From NCBI GenBank assembly GCA_020850025.1, contig JADZFI010000199.1, positions 1 through 7,778 on the forward strand: 7,778 nt of DNA. The letters are read 5' to 3'. Shown in pieces: positions 1-5,902 of this stretch. The notes beneath the pieces are model-generated. The model did not search any database. It saw only the letters and a program-made list of their open reading frames with translations, and was not told the DNA's origin. The position numbers were made by a program, and so were the translations under genes. Source of the DNA: Saprospiraceae bacterium. GTDB lineage: Bacteria > Bacteroidota > Bacteroidia > Chitinophagales > Saprospiraceae. Numbering within the stretch: the stretch's first letter is position 1; each line of letters starts with the position of its first letter.

Positions 1-93
1 AACCAAAATGTCCAGTGCCCCCTGCTCTATATGCTAAAATTAGCCTAAAGCCGAATGCTTGCAATATTCTGACTGATTGCGTAAAGGCTTTAC

Positions 94-101
94 TACCTTT
101 G
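94..101 (+). promoter_or_regulatory. Candidate Bacteroidota -7 promoter element for the OB-fold gene
   Basis: TACCTTTG matches the Bacteroidota -7 consensus TAnnTTTG exactly. It ends 13 nt before the ATG at 115, which implies a very short leader. A TTG at 77-79 could be the -33 element, but its spacing (14 nt) is shorter than the usual ~19, so only the -7 element is called. Confidence 0.5.
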
Positions 102-114
102 CGCCAATTCCTGT

Positions 115-537
115 ATGATACGTCAAATTACAATCCTGTTGCTCTGGCTATGCTGGAGCCAACTCTTTGCACAATCCGATCCGCCCGCAGCCGATTCTAC
201 ACTGGAACGCGCGGACTTCATTCTTACCACGCCCCAAGAGCTTGCTCTCCACGAGGGAGCGCTCATCACCATTGAGGGCTGCATCGTCCGGGCCAGCTAC
301 AACGATCGTCTGAAGGGCAAACCCATCTTTCTGGATATGTTTGCCCCCTACCCCGACAACCCTTTTTCCGTGGTCATCTGGGAGTCCAACCAAAGCAAAT
401 TCCTGCCTGCTTTGGAATACCATCAAAAAAAAGTTCGCATCACCGGCCGACCTGTTCGCAAGAAAAATCAGGAGCGGCTCAGCATCGAATTGCACAACCC
501 CAAACAAATCACCATACTCGGCTCCTGTAAATCCTAA
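115..537 (+). CDS. Secreted small OB-fold protein of unknown function
   Basis: A 140-residue protein. Residues 1-20 form a typical Sec signal peptide: positive R3, a hydrophobic core (ITILLLWLCW), and an FAQ-SD cleavage site near residue 20. The mature part is about 120 residues and reads like an OB-fold: a strand around ITIEGCIVRA (about 51-60), a PIFLDMFAPYPDNPFSVVIW stretch, then KKVRITGRPV and a closing strand ending in a 'PKQITIL' segment. This layout (G-x-V, then F-L-x(2)-F/Y-P, then V-x-I-T-G, then P-x-Q-I) resembles small OB-fold domains of the kind attached to secreted nucleases. No catalytic residues are evident and there is no lipobox, so a periplasmic or secreted location is likely. 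Ligand is unknown; nucleic acid or oligosaccharide are only guesses. The ATG at 115 is preferred because it gives the signal peptide and lies just after the -7 element. Confidence 0.8.
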   Translation: MIRQITILLLWLCWSQLFAQSDPPAADSTLERADFILTTPQELALHEGALITIEGCIVRASYNDRLKGKPIFLDMFAPYPDNPFSVVIWESNQSKFLPALEYHQKKVRITGRPVRKKNQERLSIELHNPKQITILGSCKS

Positions 538-576
538 GCCGTCAACCCGTAGGCCGTAGGCCGTCAACCGTCAATC
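538..576. repeat. Degenerate 7-bp-period tandem repeat (CCGT units)
   Basis: The whole 39-nt gap between two genes consists of CCGT-containing units spaced about 7 nt apart. GCCGTCAACC occurs at 538-547 and again at 560-569, and CCGTAGG occurs twice in tandem at 547-553 and 554-560. It starts immediately after the stop codon and runs up to the next ATG. There is no Shine-Dalgarno sequence for the downstream gene inside it. Confidence 0.75.
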
Positions 577-1635
577 ATGTTTATATCTGGCATTCAACAA
601 ATGGGCATCGGCGTAAGCCAGGTGCATGAAGCTTTTAGGTGGTACCGTCAACATTTCGGCATGGATGTGCCAATTTTTGAGGAGGCAGCTGAGGCCGGCT
701 TAATGCTGCCTTACACCGGTGGCCAACCACAATCGCGCCACGCCATTCTGGCCCTCAATATGCGAGGCGGCGGCGGCATGGAAATATGGCAGTACACCAA
801 CCGTCCGCCAATACCCCCATCCTTTCAGCCACAACTCGGCGATCTGGGCATCAATATCTGCAAAATTAAATCGGCCGATGTTGCCGCAAGCTTTCACTTT
901 ATGCGCAAGCAGGGAGTGAACACGCTCAGCTCCCCAACTGCACGACCTGACGGCACAGAAAGCTTTTTTGTAAAAGATCCCTGGAACAATACCTTCGAAA
1001 TTGTGGGCGCCTCCAACTGGTTCTCCAAATCCGGAAGCAGGCAAACAGGTGGTGTTTATGGCGCTATCATCGGCGTTTCCGACATGGATCGCGCCATGAA
1101 GTTCTATGGCAATATACTGGGTTACCAAACGGTTGTGCACGACCAAACCGACGCTTTCCCGGAGTGGAAGGGCCTTGATGGCGGCTTTGGTCGCTTCCGC
1201 AGGGTATTGCTAACCCATGCCGAAAAACGCAAAGGGCCGTTCAGTCCACTGCTCGGCGACAGCGAAATTGAATTGGTGCAAAGCCTGGATAACAGCCCGC
1301 GCAAAATTTTTGAAAACCGCTACTGGGGCGATCTGGGCTATATCCACCTGTGTTTCGACGTGAATGGAATGGCAGCATGGAAAAAATATTGCGCAGAAAA
1401 TGGCCACCCCTTTACCGTAGACAGCAGCGGCTCATTTGACATGGGTCAAGCCGCCGGATATTTTTCCTACATCGAGGATCCCGACGGCACGCTCATCGAA
1501 TTTGTGGAAACCCACAAAATTCCGATCCTCAAGAAACTGGGCTGGTACCTCGACCTGCGCAAACGCAGCAACCCGGCAAAACCTTTGCCGCGCTGGATGC
1601 TGAATATGCTGGGAATGGGTCGGGTGAAAGAGTAG
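577..1635 (+). CDS. Two-domain VOC superfamily (glyoxalase/extradiol dioxygenase fold) protein
   Basis: A 352-residue cytoplasmic protein with two vicinal-oxygen-chelate domains (about 4-148 and 158-312) and a basic C-terminal tail (313-352) without recognised motif. Each domain shows the VOC pattern: a V-S-x-V/M-x-x-A-x-x-(F/W)Y entry helix ('VSQVHEAFRWYRQHFGM', 'VSDMDRAMKFYGNILGY') and a closing D-P-x-x-x-x-x-E strand. The halves look like an internal duplication, since GDLG precedes the third-module strand in both. Domain 2 keeps plausible metal ligands H257 (GYIHLCF) and E308 (GTLIEF). In domain 1 the matching His is Asn (GINICKI) and the first-strand position is Gln, so that half may be structural. 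VOC proteins bind divalent metal and act as lyases, isomerases, dioxygenases or resistance proteins; the substrate cannot be named here. It follows the OB-fold gene by 39 nt and may be co-transcribed with it. Confidence 0.85.
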   Translation: MFISGIQQMGIGVSQVHEAFRWYRQHFGMDVPIFEEAAEAGLMLPYTGGQPQSRHAILALNMRGGGGMEIWQYTNRPPIPPSFQPQLGDLGINICKIKSADVAASFHFMRKQGVNTLSSPTARPDGTESFFVKDPWNNTFEIVGASNWFSKSGSRQTGGVYGAIIGVSDMDRAMKFYGNILGYQTVVHDQTDAFPEWKGLDGGFGRFRRVLLTHAEKRKGPFSPLLGDSEIELVQSLDNSPRKIFENRYWGDLGYIHLCFDVNGMAAWKKYCAENGHPFTVDSSGSFDMGQAAGYFSYIEDPDGTLIEFVETHKIPILKKLGWYLDLRKRSNPAKPLPRWMLNMLGMGRVKE

Positions 1636-1655
1636 AGGGAGCACTCATATGTAAA

Positions 1656-1729
1656 TTATACCGCAGAGGCGGGGAGACGCTGAGGTGTATAGCATTGATC
1701 ATCAGAACCTCTCCGCCTCTGCGGTATAA
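1656..1729. repeat. Long inverted repeat between convergent genes (possible bidirectional terminator)
   Basis: The left arm 1656-1677 and right arm 1710-1729 share a perfect 17-bp complement (TTATACCGCAGAGGCGG), followed by a 2-nt GG bulge on the left and three more pairs (AGA/TCT). The loop is about 32 nt. It lies between the VOC stop (1635) and the hutU stop (1765), where a shared terminator would be expected, but neither side has a long U-tract. The left half reads CGCAGAGG, CGGGGAG, ACGCTGAGG, a short-period purine-rich pattern like dispersed intergenic repeats, so it may instead be a mobile or repeat-derived palindrome. Confidence 0.7.
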
Positions 1730-1764
1730 CTAAAAATGCGACTTAAGAGCCCCCTCTGCACTTA

Positions 1765-3807
1765 TCAGATCACTTGCATGATCATATCTTCATCTGCTAT
1801 GTTGGGCAGGGTAACCTTTAAATCGGGGTACTGCTGCATGGTGCGCTGAATAGTGCTCAGCGCGTGCGGGTTCCGGGCCCATGCGCGCCTGCTGATGCCG
1901 TTGTTCACATCCCAGAACAGCATGGAGTGCAGCCTGCGGTCAGCCTCAGCCGAGCCATCCAGCACCATCCCGAAGCCGCCGTTGATCACTTCGCCCCAGC
2001 CTACCCCGCCGCCGTTGTGCAGGCTCACCCAGGTAGCTCCGCGGAAAGAATCGCCAATGACGTTATGCACAGCCATATCGGCTGTAAACCGGGAGCCATC
2101 GTAAATATTGGCGGTTTCACGGAAGGGAGAATCAGTTCCACTCACGTCGTGGTGGTCGCGCCCCAAAACTACCGGACCGCGCAGTTCCCCGGAGGCAATG
2201 GCATCGTTAAAGGCTTTTGATATACGCATGCGACCCTCGGAGTCGGCATACAGGATGCGGGAATGAGAGCCCACCACCGGAAGGTTTTTCTGTGCATCGC
2301 GAATCCAGCGAAGGTTGTCCTGAATTTGCCCGCGAATTTCTTCAGGAGCTTCTTCCAGCATTTGCTCCAGCACCCGGGCAGCAATCCGGTCGGTTTTCGC
2401 CAAATCGGCCAAATCGCCGGAGCAACAAACCCAACGGAAGGGCCCAAAGCCGTAGTCAAAGCACAAAGGCCCCATGATGTCTTCCACATAGGAGGGATAG
2501 CGGAACGGCGAGCGGTCGCCAAAGCCTCCAGCATCTGTCCGGAAAACCTCCGCACCCACATCGCCGGCTTCTTTCAGGAATGCATTGCCATAATCCCAGA
2601 AATACATTCCTCTGGCGCTCATGGTATTGATGGCGTCCACATGGCGGCGCAGCGTTTTGGCCACTTCCTCCATGAATTTAGGTTTGTCCTGTATCAGTAA
2701 TTGTTTGGCTTGTTCAAAGGTATATCCCACCGGACAGTAGCCCATATCGTGAATGTTATGGCAACTGGTTTGGTCGGAACCAAGCTCGATCTGTATGTTT
2801 TGCTGCACAAAGCGCTCCCACAGGTCCACAATATTGCCGTGGTACACCAGCGCCACGGCGATCTTGTCGCGTCTACAATCCTCCATGCGGGTAATGAGTG
2901 CATCAAGGTCGCTGTAAACATTCTCATGCTTGATGTACCCATCGGTGAGGCGCTGCTGCACCATTTCACCGTCTACCTCGGCGATGATGCCCACACACCC
3001 GGTCACCACCGCTGCGATGGCCTGTGCGCCGCTCATTCCTCCCAGACCGGAAGTAACAAACACCCGCCCTGCCAGCGAATCGCCCAGGCCCATGCGCCGT
3101 CCGGCATTGAGCAGGGTGATGGTGGTGCCATGAACAATGCCTTGCGGGCCTATGTACATGAACGAACCTGCCGTCATTTGGCCGTATTGCGTGACACCCA
3201 GGGCATTGTATTTGTTCCAGTCTTCTTTTTTGGAATAATTCGGGATCATCATGCCGTTGGTCACTACCACCCGGGGCGCATCCGGATGACTCGGGAACAG
3301 GCCCAGCGGATGACCGGAGTAAAGCACCAGAGTTTGGTGCTCGGTCATTTCCGAGAGGTACTGCATGGTGAGCAGGTATTGCGCCCAGTTCTGGAACACC
3401 GCTCCGTTGCCTCCGTAGGTAATCAGCTCGTGCGGATGCTTGGCCACTTTGGGGTCCAAATTGTTCTGGATCATGAGCATGATGGCGGCCGCCTGGCGGC
3501 AACGGGCCGGGTAATGCTCGATGGGCCTTGAGTGCATGGCATATTCCGGCCGGAACCGATACATGTAGATTCGGCCGTACCGGCGTAGTTCTTCCGCAAA
3601 CTCAGCCGCCAACTCCCGATGCCAGGCTGTTGGAAAATAGCGAAGGGCATTTTGAATGGCCAGGACTTTTTCGTTCTGGGTCAATACGCCCTCCACTACC
3701 CTGCGCGGGGCATGGCTCACCTCAGGATCAAGCGGGCGGGCAGGTGGCAACTCGGAAGGTATCCCCGCCCTTATGGCGGACTGAAATGCGGAAAGATCGG
3801 CCTGCAT
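1765..3807 (-). CDS. hutU: Urocanate hydratase (urocanase), long eukaryote-like form
   Basis: Urocanase adds water to urocanate, giving 4-imidazolone-5-propionate, the second step of histidine degradation; it uses tightly bound NAD+ as an electrophilic cofactor in the cytoplasm. At 680 residues this is the long form, compared with about 555 in the common bacterial type. Visible family blocks in order: TYGGNGAVFQNWAQ in the N-terminal part, YSGHPLGLFP, TSGLGGMSGAQ (252-262, NAD-binding region), GSDQTSCHN, FGPFRWVCCSGD (C461, C462), RDHHDVSGTDSPFRET, and HNGGGVGWGEVINGG (from H597). The classical FQGLPARICW signature of the short form is replaced by VVGSHSRILY, with Leu519 where that motif has Cys; this matches what I recall of vertebrate UROC1, so it marks the subfamily rather than damage. 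The start is 9 nt after the lipoprotein stop, indicating one transcript. No other hut gene is seen in the window. Confidence 0.97.
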   Translation of the reverse strand: MQADLSAFQSAIRAGIPSELPPARPLDPEVSHAPRRVVEGVLTQNEKVLAIQNALRYFPTAWHRELAAEFAEELRRYGRIYMYRFRPEYAMHSRPIEHYPARCRQAAAIMLMIQNNLDPKVAKHPHELITYGGNGAVFQNWAQYLLTMQYLSEMTEHQTLVLYSGHPLGLFPSHPDAPRVVVTNGMMIPNYSKKEDWNKYNALGVTQYGQMTAGSFMYIGPQGIVHGTTITLLNAGRRMGLGDSLAGRVFVTSGLGGMSGAQAIAAVVTGCVGIIAEVDGEMVQQRLTDGYIKHENVYSDLDALITRMEDCRRDKIAVALVYHGNIVDLWERFVQQNIQIELGSDQTSCHNIHDMGYCPVGYTFEQAKQLLIQDKPKFMEEVAKTLRRHVDAINTMSARGMYFWDYGNAFLKEAGDVGAEVFRTDAGGFGDRSPFRYPSYVEDIMGPLCFDYGFGPFRWVCCSGDLADLAKTDRIAARVLEQMLEEAPEEIRGQIQDNLRWIRDAQKNLPVVGSHSRILYADSEGRMRISKAFNDAIASGELRGPVVLGRDHHDVSGTDSPFRETANIYDGSRFTADMAVHNVIGDSFRGATWVSLHNGGGVGWGEVINGGFGMVLDGSAEADRRLHSMLFWDVNNGISRRAWARNPHALSTIQRTMQQYPDLKVTLPNIADEDMIMQVI

Positions 3808-3816
3808 GGTGCTGAA

Positions 3817-4443
3817 TCAATAGTGGATGATGAAGTTTACCGGAGTGTCGTCGGTAGTAAAAGCCTTCACCCGTGCCTGCCGGTCTTTAGGCATCAAAAT
3901 CATAGACGGCAACTTGCCTATAGGTACAGCTATGACATCGCGGGGTGTTACAAAGTTCGGATTATTCAGATACACAAAGTTGACGCTCTGACGGGTTGTC
4001 TCTGCGGTGTGGAAGAAAATAACTTCGTGTAACAGGTCGAAGGTGATCAATTCTCCGGGATAGGTGCGCGCAGTCTCCATCTTGTACAGGTCGTACACCA
4101 TTGCTTCCGCCTTGTGTGTGCTGTCGGGAGTTGCCTTATTGGTAATCAAATAGCGCTTGTCTTTCGACCAGAAAAGCTTTGGAATGCTGTCCGCGCTGAC
4201 GGCGACCTGGTAGGTTTTCAAATCGCTGAGGTTCACCAGATTCAATCCGGTACCGTTGGCTTCCTTGCTTTTAAAAGCGCGAAACCGTCCGTCTGGGGAA
4301 TCACCCAGATAGGCAGAGGAGTCGGAAGGCATGGCCGGGCCGGAAGAAGAAGCATTGCTGCCGCTGCCGGAGGGATTGTTGGCGCAGGATTGGAGTACTA
4401 TGAAGCCGAGGAAAAACAGGAAAAGATGTTTCATGCGTTGCAT
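3817..4443 (-). CDS. Lipoprotein of unknown function, upstream of hutU
   Basis: A 208-residue protein beginning with a lipoprotein signal: basic start, hydrophobic segment HLFLFFLGFIVL, and lipobox L17-Q-S-C20. A Ser/Gly/Asn-rich low-complexity linker follows (about 21-40). The remainder carries beta-rich segments such as SPDGRFRAF, LFWSKDKRYLITNK and EAMVYDLYKMET, which resemble single blades of TolB/WD-like propellers. It is too short for a full propeller, and I do not recognise a family. The mature protein should be membrane-anchored facing the periplasm or cell surface. Two starts are possible, Met1 (4443) and Met4 (4434). Both sit just downstream of the promoter at 4459-4488, and Met4 gives a more conventional short signal peptide. 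Its stop is 9 nt from hutU, so it is probably the first gene of a two-gene operon. Confidence 0.85.
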   Translation of the reverse strand: MQRMKHLFLFFLGFIVLQSCANNPSGSGSNASSSGPAMPSDSSAYLGDSPDGRFRAFKSKEANGTGLNLVNLSDLKTYQVAVSADSIPKLFWSKDKRYLITNKATPDSTHKAEAMVYDLYKMETARTYPGELITFDLLHEVIFFHTAETTRQSVNFVYLNNPNFVTPRDVIAVPIGKLPSMILMPKDRQARVKAFTTDDTPVNFIIHY

Positions 4444-4458
4444 TTATGTTTGAAGGCG

Positions 4459-4488
4459 CAAAGTTAATTAATAAGGCGCTAACACAAA
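4459..4488 (-). promoter_or_regulatory. Bacteroidota sigma-ABfr-type promoter for the lipoprotein-hutU operon
   Basis: Read on the minus strand, TTTG (4488-4485) is separated by 18 nt from TAACTTTG (4466-4459). This is very close to the Bacteroidota primary-sigma consensus TTTG-N19-TAnnTTTG. The -7 element ends 15 nt before the first ATG at 4443. The -33 TTTG lies within the adjacent short-period repeat array. Confidence 0.75.
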
Positions 4489-4549
4489 GACACTAAGGCG
4501 CGAGGGCGCGAAGGTAACACTAAGGCTCAAAGGCACTAGGACGCTAAGA
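4472..4549. repeat. Degenerate ~9-bp-period intergenic repeat (CACTAAGGC-like units)
   Basis: Units resembling CACTAAGGC, CACAAAG, GCGAAGG and CTCAAAGG succeed each other across about 78 nt. CACTAAGGC is exact at 4491-4499 and 4518-4526, 27 nt apart (three 9-nt steps), and TAAGGCGC is exact at 4472-4479 and 4494-4501. There is no open reading frame through it. Similar CTAAGG/AAAGGC strings are familiar to me from intergenic regions of Bacteroidota and other environmental bacteria, but I cannot name a described family. Confidence 0.7.
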
Positions 4550-4600
4550 TGTAGCCATAGCGGAGAGCTTAGTATAGATATTCAGACTTTTCGTTATCCC

Positions 4601-4680
4601 AGGAGCAGCACCTCGGGGCGTAGCCCCTTAACGTTGGTAGCCCTGCCGCATCGCGGCAAAACGTCATTATGTTTGCCCCG
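4601..4680. repeat. REP-like palindromic intergenic element with two mini-hairpins
   Basis: The stretch contains GGGGC-GTA-GCCCC (4615-4627, 5-bp stem) and TGCCGC-ATC-GCGGCA (4644-4658, perfect 6-bp stem). A further GGCAAA (4655-4660)/TTTGCC (4672-4677) pair could compete with the second hairpin. Two adjacent short-loop hairpins in an intergenic gap are typical of REP-like dispersed elements. The copy number cannot be judged from this window. Confidence 0.5.
4668..4675 (+). promoter_or_regulatory. Possible -7 promoter element for the Rieske oxygenase gene
   Basis: TATGTTTG matches TAnnTTTG exactly, 42 nt before the ATG at 4718. No well-spaced -33 TTTG is present, and the match lies inside the palindromic element, so it could be coincidental. 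Confidence 0.35.
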
Positions 4681-4717
4681 TGACTCCGGCGTTAAAGTCA
4701 AAAATTACCCTCTTCTT

Positions 4718-5797
4718 ATGTTTCACGTTGATCCAAATATTGCCCGCGCACAAACCATTGCCAAGGAGGTGTACACCAGTTTGGCGGTGTATGAAGCTTC
4801 CAAAGAAAAAATATTTGCGCCATCGTGGCAATATGCTGGCCACACCCAATTGGCGCCAGAGCAGGGAAGCATTTGGCCGTTTACCCTGTTGGATGGCTTT
4901 ATGAACGAGCCGTTGTTGCTTTCCCGCGATGAATCCGGCGTTTTGCACTGTTTATCCAATGTATGCACCCACCGCGGCAATTTGCTGGCAAATGAGCCGT
5001 GTAAGTCGAGCAGATTGCGGTGTAAATACCACGGGCGCCTGTTCGGGCTGGACGGCCGGTTTCAGTATATGCCGGAGTTTGCCGGTGTGGAGAATTTCCC
5101 TACGGAGGCCGACCATCTGAAGCAGCTCCCGCTTTTTCAATGGGGCAATCTGTTGTTCAGCAGTTTGAATCCGGCCAAGGCTCCTGAACTGTTTTTCGGA
5201 GAAATGATGCAACGGGTTGGATGGTTGCCGCTTGACAATATGATTTTTCGGCCTGATTTGTCCAAAGATTACCACGTGAAAGCGCATTGGGCGCTTTACT
5301 GCGAAAACTACCTGGAGGGTTTTCACATTCCCTTCGTGCACGGAGGCCTGAACGCGGTGCTCGACTGGAACAGTTACAGCACCGAGCTGTTCCGATATTC
5401 CAATTTGCAATTGGGCATTGGCAAAAAAGGCGATGAGTGTTTTGAGCTTCCGTCCGGCTCGCCGGATTACGGGAAAGATGTGGCAGCTTATTATTTCTGG
5501 GTATTTCCCAATATGATGTTCAACTTTTACCCCTGGGGACTCTCTTTCAATCTGGTGGAACCAACGGGGCCGGAGTCCTGCCGGGTGCGCTTTTTGGTGT
5601 ATGTGTACGATGAATCGCGACTGAACACCGGCGCAGGCTCCGGACTGGATCAGGTGGAACTGGAAGACGAGGAAATTGTGGAAAACGTGCAGCGCGGCAT
5701 CCGCTCCCGGTTTTACCGGCACGGCAGGTATGCTCCGGAGCGAGAACAGGGAACGCATCATTTCCACCAATTGCTTGCGGAGTTTCTTAAGAGCTAA
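4718..5797 (+). CDS. Rieske non-haem iron oxygenase, alpha (catalytic) subunit
   Basis: A 359-residue aromatic-ring-hydroxylating-dioxygenase-like alpha subunit. The N-terminal Rieske domain has C83-T-H85 and C102-K-Y-H105, the ligands of a [2Fe-2S] cluster. The catalytic domain has ENYLEGFHIPFVH: H203 and H208 bind the mononuclear iron, and E200 occupies the position of the bridging Asp that links the two centres in naphthalene dioxygenase. D317 (or neighbouring E318) in VELEDEEIVENVQRG is the likely third iron ligand, followed by the conserved GRYAPEREQGTHHFHQLL tail. The family uses O2 and electrons from a separate reductase to hydroxylate aromatics or demethylate quaternary amines; the E200 variant recalls choline/glycine-betaine-type members, but the substrate is not determinable. 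No reductase or beta subunit is visible. An in-frame TTG start at 4634 would add 28 residues drawn from a palindromic repeat, so the ATG at 4718 is preferred although no Shine-Dalgarno sequence is evident. Confidence 0.92.
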   Translation: MFHVDPNIARAQTIAKEVYTSLAVYEASKEKIFAPSWQYAGHTQLAPEQGSIWPFTLLDGFMNEPLLLSRDESGVLHCLSNVCTHRGNLLANEPCKSSRLRCKYHGRLFGLDGRFQYMPEFAGVENFPTEADHLKQLPLFQWGNLLFSSLNPAKAPELFFGEMMQRVGWLPLDNMIFRPDLSKDYHVKAHWALYCENYLEGFHIPFVHGGLNAVLDWNSYSTELFRYSNLQLGIGKKGDECFELPSGSPDYGKDVAAYYFWVFPNMMFNFYPWGLSFNLVEPTGPESCRVRFLVYVYDESRLNTGAGSGLDQVELEDEEIVENVQRGIRSRFYRHGRYAPEREQGTHHFHQLLAEFLKS

Positions 5798-5839
5798 TAA
5801 CCGTATTCCATAAAAAGTACCACTTATACCCTTAATCAG

Positions 5840-5859
5840 TCTACTGCTTCAGAAGTAGA
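5840..5859. promoter_or_regulatory. Palindrome upstream of the peroxiredoxin gene, candidate operator
   Basis: TCTACT (5840-5845) and AGTAGA (5854-5859) form a perfect 6-bp dyad with an 8-nt spacer. It sits just upstream of the putative -7 element at 5866-5873, where a -33-region regulator would bind. It does not resemble a PerR box, and no regulator can be assigned. Confidence 0.35.
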
Positions 5860-5865
5860 AAGACG

Positions 5866-5873
5866 AACCTTTG
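5866..5873 (+). promoter_or_regulatory. Probable -7 promoter element for the peroxiredoxin gene
   Basis: AACCTTTG differs from TAnnTTTG only at the first base and lies 29 nt before the ATG at 5903. It suggests that the peroxiredoxin has its own promoter separate from the Rieske gene, whose stop is at 5797. Confidence 0.45.
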
Positions 5874-5902
5874 TGCAGAAAAAACAATAAACTTTTCTCA
5901 CA

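Noticed and set aside
15..275. Small + strand frame at the window start
   Set aside because: It overlaps the signal-peptide-bearing OB-fold gene in another frame and has no conserved features or start context.
2701..3531. Long open frame on the + strand (276 codons) inside hutU
   Set aside because: It lies antisense to a clearly conserved urocanase. The translation is rich in His and Arg with no recognisable domain, as expected for a shadow of a GC-rich gene.
1765..3807. Loss of the urocanase signature Cys as a sign of a decayed gene
   Set aside because: The frame is intact over 680 codons, and all other blocks are conserved in the pattern of the long, eukaryote-like subfamily.
4472..4549. 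Possible CRISPR array
   Set aside because: Units are about 9 nt, degenerate and without spacers; no cas genes are in the window.
4634..4717. Upstream TTG start adding 28 residues to the Rieske protein
   Set aside because: The added residues are encoded by the palindromic element and intergenic DNA, and the family begins close to the ATG at 4718.
4952..5770. Open frame of 272 codons on the - strand
   Set aside because: It is antisense to the Rieske oxygenase with all its iron ligands; the antisense translation has no family features.
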